Shown here: piece by piece, positions 1 through 3,895 of the stretch
Layout of the letters: the number at the start of each line of letters is the position of its first letter
How positions within the stretch are numbered: the first letter of the stretch is position 1
Source of the DNA: Planctomycetaceae bacterium UBA6172
GTDB taxonomy: Bacteria > Planctomycetota > Planctomycetia > Pirellulales > Pirellulaceae
NCBI GenBank assembly: GCA_002422955.1
Contig: DITY01000332.1
Coordinates: forward strand, 1-6,800
Reading direction: 5' to 3'
Length of the DNA: 6,800 nucleotides
Program-made: the position numbers and the translations under genes
Notes under the pieces: generated by a model
Told to the model about the DNA's origin: nothing
Database searches by the model: none
What the model saw: the letters and a program-made list of their open reading frames with translations, nothing else

Positions 1-463
1 CCGGCACCCTGGCGGCGTCTTGCTTGCCCCGCCCACGCTTGACGGCCTCCGCGCCGAATTGCATGAAACTATCGACGGGCATTCTCTTGTCGCGACACAC
101 TTCGGCGATTATGTCGCACTCGGGCGGCTTGTAATCTTCCGCACCGATGCCCAGATACTCCGCGATCAGCTTCGCGGCTTCGCCCTGCTCGCATCCTCGG
201 AACGCGGCTACGCTGTCGATGCCGTCGCCGGTCGGCCGGTTGTCAGTGCATGTGCGGCAAGCAATGCGGCCGGTCTGCTCTGCGTCGGCGGTTGGCCAGA
301 TAGTTGACTTGCCACTACAAACCGGGCAAGGGTGATCGCTGGCGGCCTTCCGCAGCACTTCGCCCGATAGCCCGGTCAGCGCGGGCAGGATGTCGCGCCA
401 TTGCCCAGCGGCGGCCTGCTTGATTCGCTCAAAGTCGATTGATTTCGCGGCGGATTTCGCCAT
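1..463 (-). CDS. Primase, zinc-finger N-terminus (partial, runs off left edge)
   Basis: The first 154 residues are visible; the reading frame stays open to the window edge. Residues 44-49 read HPCPVC and residues 69-72 read CRTC. This CxxC-x19-CxxC pair, preceded by His-Pro and followed by SGK, is the zinc ribbon that opens phage and satellite primases of the T7 gp4 / P4 alpha kind, where it recognises template DNA for primer synthesis. Residues 110-145 (DYKPPECDIIAEV, then RMPVDSFMQFGA) fit the linker that normally precedes the TOPRIM or primase-polymerase core. That catalytic core, and any helicase domain, would lie left of the window and cannot be seen. The start at 463 has AAAGGA about 10 bases upstream. 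The gene is the last visible member of the leftward element genes and probably serves the element's own replication. The zinc-ribbon primase assignment is fairly sure; the exact subtype is not. Confidence 0.8.
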   Translation of the reverse strand, partial: MAKSAAKSIDFERIKQAAAGQWRDILPALTGLSGEVLRKAASDHPCPVCSGKSTIWPTADAEQTGRIACRTCTDNRPTGDGIDSVAAFRGCEQGEAAKLIAEYLGIGAEDYKPPECDIIAEVCRDKRMPVDSFMQFGAEAVKRGRGKQDAARVP

Positions 464-491
464 AATGGGAGAGTCCTTTCGGGGATGATTG

Positions 492-530
492 CTTGCCGGA
501 TGTCGCGATGCCTTGCCGGGTCAGTCGCGA
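492..530. repeat. Two-unit direct repeat upstream of the primase gene
   Basis: CTTGCCGG occurs at 492-499 and 512-519. Each copy is followed within 2-4 bases by GTCGCGA (502-508 and 524-530), which contains the palindrome TCGCGA. The composite unit is repeated with a period of 20-22 bases, about two helical turns, starting 29 bases upstream of the primase start codon. It is a candidate operator or binding site for an element-encoded protein. The function is inferred from position and spacing only. Confidence 0.5.
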
Positions 531-546
531 CGAATTGAAGACTTGC

Positions 547-578
547 GAACGCCCCTGGGGTTGCCCCTGGGGGCGTTC
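547..578 (-). terminator. GC-rich hairpin, possible terminator
   Basis: GAACGCCCC (547-555) pairs with GGGGCGTTC (570-578). An inner GGGG (557-560) pairs with CCCC (564-567) around a TTG loop. It lies 21 bases beyond the stop of the 186-residue ORF and before the primase gene, where a terminator or attenuator would sit. There is no clear U-run on the minus-strand side, so this is not a textbook intrinsic terminator. It may instead pause or partly terminate transcription, or stabilise an mRNA 3' end. Confidence 0.4.
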
Positions 579-598
579 TGCATTTGGGGGCGGCCTAC

Positions 599-1159
599 TT
601 AGGCGGTCGCCGGTTCATCAACTGCGTGTTGATAATCTGGCGCCACGTTTTGCGAGTGGCCGTGGGCTTGCGAACTTGCAATGTAGTAGCCCGAGATATC
701 CACCGATTTGCTGTTGTGGGTAACTCTCCCAATGGCAACGAACGAATCCGGATCGTCGATCATTTCCTCGCTGCGGTTATGTGAATCCGGAATCCGCACC
801 TGTAAGTCCGGACCAGCCAAAAGCAACTTGGCCAGCTCGTGTGCCGTAACGTCTTCGCGAATATCTTGTCCACGGATCATTTCAACCGACCAAACGGCCA
901 GCGAATCGGATAGATGCTCGGCGGTCATTTCGTGAAACGAACCGTCCAGCATTGCGCCGTAATAGTGCAGCAATGTTTCAACGTCCTGAAGGTCAATCAC
1001 AACGCCCATTGACGTAAGCAATCCCCAAACCGTTTCGGCAACGTAGAAGGTTTGGCCGTCGTGGTATCCTTCACGTTCCATAGTCGCCAGCCGATTAAAC
1101 ACGGCGCAAACTGTATGCAGCGCAATCGGCCCAGTCGTACAATTTTCAATCGTTTTCAT
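599..1159 (-). CDS. Conserved-looking element protein of unknown function (186 aa)
   Basis: I do not recognise this family. The frame is open from 1252, but the start at 1159 (MKTIENCTTG) is preferred because GAGGGAAG lies 4 bases upstream and the extra 31 residues look like translated leader. The protein is acidic and soluble, with no signal peptide or membrane segment. Residues 14-80 look alpha-helical (CAVFNRLATMEREG, VWGLLTSMGVVIDLQDVETLLHYYGAML). Residues 110-145 include HELAKLLLAGPDLQVRIPD followed by an acidic EEMIDDPDSFVAIGRV stretch. This resembles, in style only, the helix-plus-beta modules seen in small phage proteins. It sits between the excisionase-like HTH gene and the primase gene, all in the same orientation, so an accessory role in element replication or control is plausible. 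That role is inferred from neighbours alone. Confidence 0.75.
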   Translation of the reverse strand: MKTIENCTTGPIALHTVCAVFNRLATMEREGYHDGQTFYVAETVWGLLTSMGVVIDLQDVETLLHYYGAMLDGSFHEMTAEHLSDSLAVWSVEMIRGQDIREDVTAHELAKLLLAGPDLQVRIPDSHNRSEEMIDDPDSFVAIGRVTHNSKSVDISGYYIASSQAHGHSQNVAPDYQHAVDEPATA

Positions 1160-1163
1160 TTTT

Positions 1164-1171
1164 CTTCCCTC
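1164..1171 (-). promoter_or_regulatory. Ribosome binding site fixing the start of the 186-aa ORF
   Basis: The minus strand reads GAGGGAAG four bases before the ATG at 1159. It is the only strong Shine-Dalgarno in the region. It favours this start over the in-frame ATG at 1252. Confidence 0.6.
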
Positions 1172-1187
1172 AAAACTTACTGTGTGT

Positions 1188-1211
1188 GCCAACCATAAAA
1201 CGCGGGTTGGC
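1188..1211. repeat. Short inverted repeat upstream of the 186-aa ORF
   Basis: GCCAACC (1188-1194) and GGTTGGC (1205-1211) form a 7-bp stem around a 10-base loop, 29 bases upstream of the start at 1159. It could be an operator or a leader hairpin. The intergenic stretch 1160-1276 holds nothing else convincing apart from a 6-bp CAATCC/GGATTG pair just past the HTH gene stop. Confidence 0.35.
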
Positions 1212-1276
1212 TTCGCGCTTGCGGCCAGAAGTGAACCCGTCGCGGCGGCCACAATCCGCGCGGGGTGTGTGGATTG

Positions 1277-1528
1277 TTAGACGTACTCGCGGCCCGGCTT
1301 GGGGATCTCGCGGCGGCGGCTTGGCTTCGCTGGCTTGGGTCGATTGCTTCGCCCGTCTAGGAACCGTCGCAACGCTTCCGGCTCTACCTTCCAACGCGGA
1401 CGGCCTCCGGTCAGCGAAGTGTTGACGGCGACTAGTTCGCCCCGCTCGATAAACGCGGCCACCTTATCGACGCCCACGCCTAGCAACTTTGCGATCTGCG
1501 GCGGGGTCAAAAAACGCTCGTCTGTCAT
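1277..1528 (-). CDS. Excisionase-like helix-turn-helix DNA-binding protein (83 aa)
   Basis: Residues 6-55 (FLTPPQIAKLLGVGVDKV, then AFIERGELVAVN, then GGRPRWKVEPEALRRFLDGR) match the MerR-like HTH_17 / excisionase-type fold: a first helix ending in a xxQIAKLLGV turn, a recognition helix, a wing containing RPRWKV, and a closing helix. The C-terminal 25 residues are strongly basic (RPKPAKPSRRREIPKP). The length is typical of excisionases and AlpA-like regulators, which bend DNA at att sites and shift integrase toward excision, or activate element genes. GAGGA lies 7 bases upstream of the ATG. The gene follows a repeat-rich control region. It could be a recombination directionality factor or a transcriptional regulator; the sequence does not separate these. 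Confidence 0.8.
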   Translation of the reverse strand: MTDERFLTPPQIAKLLGVGVDKVAAFIERGELVAVNTSLTGGRPRWKVEPEALRRFLDGRSNRPKPAKPSRRREIPKPGREYV

Positions 1529-1564
1529 CTGCTTTTCCTCATTGGTTGCGGTCCCGATATGAGG

Positions 1565-1570
1565 ATACTA
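1565..1570 (-). promoter_or_regulatory. Candidate -10 element for the HTH gene
   Basis: The minus strand reads TAGTAT, a good match to a sigma70 -10 box, 36 bases before the ATG at 1528. The corresponding -35 position (1588-1593) reads GTTTTC, which is weak. The 14-bp palindrome and the GCATC repeats lie directly upstream, which fits a promoter needing activation. Low confidence. Confidence 0.3.
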
Positions 1571-1593
1571 GCGGCGGTTTTGCCCCTGAAAAC

Positions 1594-1607
1594 GGGCATT
1601 TATGCCC
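1594..1607. promoter_or_regulatory. 14-bp palindrome, candidate operator
   Basis: GGGCAT-TT-ATGCCC is a perfect 6-bp inverted repeat with a 2-base centre. It adjoins the GCATC repeat array and lies just upstream of the putative promoter of the HTH gene. Its size suits a dimeric repressor or activator site. Confidence 0.5.
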
Positions 1608-1609
1608 AT

Positions 1610-1655
1610 GCATCAAAACGCATCGGAATGCATCGGAATGCATCGATCCTGCATC
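1610..1655. repeat. Iteron-like array: five GCATC units at helical spacing
   Basis: GCATC begins at 1610, 1620, 1630, 1640 and 1651, giving spacings of 10, 10, 10 and 11 bases. The second and third units are identical over 10 bases (GCATCGGAAT). The sites therefore lie on one face of the helix. The array fills the gap between the integrase-operon terminator and the HTH promoter. It could be a regulator-binding array, a replication iteron set for the element, or excisionase binding sites. Confidence 0.65.
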
Positions 1656-1675
1656 AATTTCGCAGCATTCAAACG

Positions 1676-1703
1676 AAAAAACCCGCACCGAAGCGCGGGT
1701 TTT
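1676..1703 (-). terminator. Rho-independent terminator of the integrase operon
   Basis: AAAACCCGC (1678-1686) pairs with GCGGGTTTT (1695-1703) over 9 bp around an 8-base loop. Read on the minus strand, the stem is followed by a run of six U residues. It starts 33 bases past the stop of the 154-residue ORF, so it closes the int operon. The A/T-rich flanks on both sides mean it could also act weakly in the plus direction. Confidence 0.85.
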
Positions 1704-1736
1704 ATGGATGTCAGGATCGGCCGAGCAGGGGTGGTT

Positions 1737-2201
1737 TTATCCTCTGCGATACGTATCCCACTTTGAGGTTCTAATTTTGAATCGCCCCGGTCCGTCTCGC
1801 TCAATCCATGGCTTGCTAGGATCGTTGGCATGGCGGCCGAGCGTCGTTTCAACCTGCATGCACTCCCTGTGGTGCACTCGCACCCATGGGTCAGCCCCCT
1901 GCGAATCGGCCGGCGCGTCGTCAACGCGGTCCACTAGTGCCGATAGCCGATCGGTCGCTTCGGCAATCGCCGCTGCGTCGTGAATGTATCCGGCTCGCAC
2001 GGTCAACCGAATTAGCTCATCCAAAACCATTTTTCGGCGTGGGTCGGTTTCGCGGTTGAACCATTGAACTAGGGGGCCTGCGTTAGTTGGTTTCGACGAT
2101 AGCAACGCCAACGCGGAAGCCTTCGTGATCGGCGACGGCCCTAGGTCGGCAACGTCGCCTGCGAGGACTCGCAACGCGGTGATGATTTCGGCCTCGTTCA
2201 T
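1737..2201 (-). CDS. Unknown protein translationally coupled to the integrase (154 aa)
   Basis: I do not recognise this family. Its ATG overlaps the integrase TGA as ATGA (2198-2201), with a GGGGG-rich Shine-Dalgarno inside the end of the integrase gene, so the two are co-translated. Residues 1-55 are helical and hydrophobic in a soluble-protein pattern (EAEIITALRVLAGDVADL, ASALALLSS). Residues 60-95 form another helical region (VLDELIRLTVRAGYIHDAAAIAEATDRLSAL). The C-terminal 50 residues are charged and aromatic (WVRVHHRECMQVETTL, RDGPGRFKIRTSKWDTYRRG), which would suit nucleic-acid contact. There is no signal peptide or membrane segment. A terminator follows at once. Coupling to the integrase suggests a partner or modulator of recombination, but nothing in the sequence proves it. 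Confidence 0.75.
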   Translation of the reverse strand: MNEAEIITALRVLAGDVADLGPSPITKASALALLSSKPTNAGPLVQWFNRETDPRRKMVLDELIRLTVRAGYIHDAAAIAEATDRLSALVDRVDDAPADSQGADPWVRVHHRECMQVETTLGRHANDPSKPWIERDGPGRFKIRTSKWDTYRRG

Positions 2202-3367
2202 TTCGCACCCCCTTCAACCAATACGGTCGGGCGCGGGTACAACCAGCCGCGAACATGATCGGCCACGGCTCGCAACCGATCGTCGCCAATTCGCTCCCGG
2301 TAGTGGTCGCTTATGGACGTTCCAGCGTGCCCCATGATCGATGAAACGGCAACGAAGTCTTTCGACTCATCGCCGATCGTCTGCAACGTGTGGCGAAGCG
2401 AATAGAACCCTTTGCCACGGCCCGCGATGCCTATCCGCTTCCGCAACTTCGCGAACTCGGCAGACAACGGGAAGTGACTGCGATCAGGCAGCCAAGAGCG
2501 TCGATACTTCGTGACGAACAACAGGTCCGCGTCTGCGGGATCTTTCGGCTCTGGTCGCTCCCGCTTCGCCCCCTCGATCGCTTCGAGCGTTTCGGCCCAT
2601 AGCGGAACCCGTCGCGGCTTTCCCGTCTTGCTTCGAGCAAGGACTAGCCAACCGTCGCGAATGTCGCTGAACCGTATCAACGCAATGTCGGTCGGTCCCA
2701 ACCCGCAGTTGATGCCGAGTAGGACCATGGCCCGCAGTTGGCCCTCGCTCGCATCGATCAGTCTGCGGATCTCGCTTGCCGAGAATAACCGCTCGGTCTG
2801 GTTGCTCAGCTTGGTCAACGCTGTGCGGCTCGGCTTGCCGAACTCGGTCCCCCACAATTTCGACAGCGAACGCTCGATCAGTCCGTTTTTGTCCGCGTAG
2901 TTGAAAATGGCGCGGGTGCAAGCTATCCGGCCTTCGAGCGTTTTCAGGTTTCGGCCCGTCGCCAGTTTCGAGCGAAGCGCCGCAAAATCGGCGGGTCGCA
3001 AGTGTTCGACAGCGGCATCCCGCCCGAAGTGGCCTGCGATCTCTTTTGCGACCTCGACATAATCGGATAGGGTGCGGCGTGCCATTTCGCCGGTCTCTAC
3101 CTTCCGCTCCCGCGATTCGCAAAACAGGTCGCACAATCGCTTGACCGTCAACGCGTCGGGATCGTGCTGCGGCGCTTCGCGGCCCGCCAATAGGTAATCC
3201 CGCTCCCGCAACCACTTCTCCAACGCGGCTTGCGGATCTGACCACGGCCCGAAGTAGTGAAGTTTGCCACGGATTTTCTTTGCCCAGACACCTCCCGCGT
3301 GGGCGAACAATGGGAAGTCGGGTCGCGGCTTTTCTGGCTTGGCTTTCGTGTTAGACTTCTGGCTCAT
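2198..3367 (-). CDS. int: Tyrosine recombinase / integrase, planctomycete type (389 aa)
   Basis: Site-specific recombinase expected to insert and excise the element. Residues 18-60 (FPLFAHAGGVWAKKIRGKLHYFGPW) form the N-terminal arm-binding-like module. Residues about 75-165 form the core-binding helical domain. Residues 195-380 form the catalytic domain. Visible catalytic positions are K247 (RSKTGK), R325 and H326 in YSLRHT, H347 in IMGHAG, and nucleophile Y356 in SDHYRE. The first catalytic Arg is replaced: GINCGLGPTD has Gly224 where most integrases have GLRxGE. The His of HxxR is Tyr322. From memory, both substitutions are family features of planctomycete integrases rather than damage. 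The frame is open from 3391, but the start at 3367 is chosen because AGGAG lies 8 bases upstream. It is the gene nearest the tRNA, with a repeat array in its upstream region. Full length and apparently intact. Confidence 0.93.
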   Translation of the reverse strand: MSQKSNTKAKPEKPRPDFPLFAHAGGVWAKKIRGKLHYFGPWSDPQAALEKWLRERDYLLAGREAPQHDPDALTVKRLCDLFCESRERKVETGEMARRTLSDYVEVAKEIAGHFGRDAAVEHLRPADFAALRSKLATGRNLKTLEGRIACTRAIFNYADKNGLIERSLSKLWGTEFGKPSRTALTKLSNQTERLFSASEIRRLIDASEGQLRAMVLLGINCGLGPTDIALIRFSDIRDGWLVLARSKTGKPRRVPLWAETLEAIEGAKRERPEPKDPADADLLFVTKYRRSWLPDRSHFPLSAEFAKLRKRIGIAGRGKGFYSLRHTLQTIGDESKDFVAVSSIMGHAGTSISDHYRERIGDDRLRAVADHVRGWLYPRPTVLVEGGAK

Positions 3368-3375
3368 CCGTTTTG

Positions 3376-3380
3376 CTCCT
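3376..3380 (-). promoter_or_regulatory. Ribosome binding site of the integrase
   Basis: The minus strand reads AGGAG with 8 bases to the ATG at 3367. It lies inside the longer in-frame extension that begins at 3391, so it argues that translation starts at MSQKSN and not at the upstream ATG. Confidence 0.7.
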
Positions 3381-3391
3381 GAACATGGCAA

Positions 3392-3488
3392 CGGGTGTAG
3401 CGTCTACACCCGCTCGCAACGGGTGTAGACGCGTTTTTGGTTCAACCCGCATCCCGAATACGTCAATCGGGTGTAGAGGCGGGTGTAG
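3392..3488. repeat. Array of five CGGGTGTAG sites upstream of the integrase
   Basis: CGGGTGTAG occurs at 3392-3400, 3420-3428, 3468-3476 and 3480-3488, and inverted (CTACACCCG) at 3404-3412. The first and third sites share a longer 13-bp direct repeat, GCAACGGGTGTAG (3388-3400 and 3416-3428). The last two form a 12-bp tandem. The first and inverted copies form a palindrome with a 3-base centre. The array fills the integrase promoter region next to the tRNA. It is a likely binding array for the integrase, its directionality factor or a repressor. Confidence 0.75.
3400..3438 (+). promoter_or_regulatory. Perfect 13-bp inverted repeat with 7-bp spacer, followed by T5
   Basis: Arms GCGTCTACACCCG (3400-3412) and CGGGTGTAGACGC (3420-3432) flank the spacer CTCGCAA. 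The 13-7-13 geometry is that of a tyrosine-recombinase core site. The plus strand continues as G and then TTTTT (3434-3438), so the same sequence would also fold as an intrinsic terminator for transcription running toward the tRNA. Because each arm is part of the CGGGTGTAG array, protein binding is the preferred reading. A terminator role is possible and the two are not exclusive. Confidence 0.55.
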
Positions 3489-3550
3489 AACTCACTTTAG
3501 GCCAACCGCTCAGACGCGTCAACCAGCAAGAAACACCGCAAAAGACGGCC

Positions 3551-3556
3551 TAAAAT
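3551..3556 (+). promoter_or_regulatory. Possible -10 box for the tRNA-Arg gene
   Basis: TAAAAT lies 5 bases before the mature tRNA 5' end, which is closer than usual for a leader transcript. No good -35 is seen at the expected distance. If the element end lies to its right, the native promoter has been displaced. Weak call. Confidence 0.2.
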
Positions 3557-3561
3557 CAAAC

Positions 3562-3635
3562 GCGCCCATAGCTCAGTTGGATAGAGCAGCGGACTTCTAA
3601 TCCGCAGGTCGTAGGTTCGAATCCTACTGGGCGTA
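3562..3635 (+). tRNA. tRNA-Arg (anticodon TCT)
   Basis: A complete cloverleaf can be drawn. The acceptor GCGCCCA pairs with TGGGCGT (one G-T pair, discriminator A). The D-arm is GCTC/GAGC with the AGTTGGATA loop. The anticodon stem GCGGA/TCCGC encloses CTTCTAA, giving anticodon TCT. The T-arm is GTAGG/CCTAC with the TTCGAAT loop. The CCA end is not encoded. The gene is intact and 194 bases from the integrase start, making it the obvious suspect for the element's insertion target, but the element lies on its 5' side. It decodes AGA/AGG, rare codons in high-G+C genomes. Confidence 0.97.
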
Positions 3636-3810
3636 TTCTGCTTCCGGAATCAGTTCTCCTGGGAGCGAGTGGCTTTCCATTGGGCGAGTGGCGAAATTTG
3701 TCCCGAGGTGCGGCTGACCGGTGGGGCGAGCCTTGCAAGTCCACCGGCGGGGGCGGGTTCAGTCAGCGGGCGACGCGGAGATTTGCGAGCGATTCTTGGA
3801 GCGATTTTTC

Positions 3811-3840
3811 TTGTTGGCGGTCACGCCGCGGCCTTACATT
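3811..3840 (+). promoter_or_regulatory. Weak candidate promoter for the SHD1 protein
   Basis: TTGTTG (3811-3816) and TACATT (3835-3840) are separated by 18 bases and end 55 bases before the chosen ATG. The match to sigma70 boxes is only fair. The rest of the gap between the tRNA and this gene (3636-3895) shows no convincing ORF, RNA or repeat. Confidence 0.25.
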
Positions 3841-3895
3841 GGTTCTGCCGCTCTGCTCCTTAATTTCCTACTTCCCTTCGCCCGCAGAGACCCTC

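Noticed and set aside
20..307. Plus-strand 95-aa ORF
   Set aside because: Opposite strand of the primase N-terminus, whose zinc-ribbon cysteines establish the real frame.
1610..1655. CRISPR array
   Set aside because: The repeated unit is only 5-10 bases with no unique spacers; this is an iteron-like array.
1489..1983. Plus-strand 164-aa ORF
   Set aside because: It crosses the HTH gene start, the iterons and the terminator, has no ribosome site and no recognisable domain.
2484..3245. Minus-strand 253-aa ORF in another frame of the integrase
   Set aside because: Arg-rich frame-shadow of the integrase, which has clear catalytic motifs in its own frame.
3373..3600. Plus-strand 75-aa ORF ending in APIAQLDRAADF
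   Set aside because: Its end is a translation of the tRNA 5' half, a common artefact, and its start lies in the repeat array.
3556..3744. Minus-strand 62-aa ORF containing GFEPTTCGLEVRCSIQLSYGR
   Set aside because: This is the well-known spurious translation of the antisense strand of a tRNA gene; it covers the tRNA-Arg at 3562-3635.
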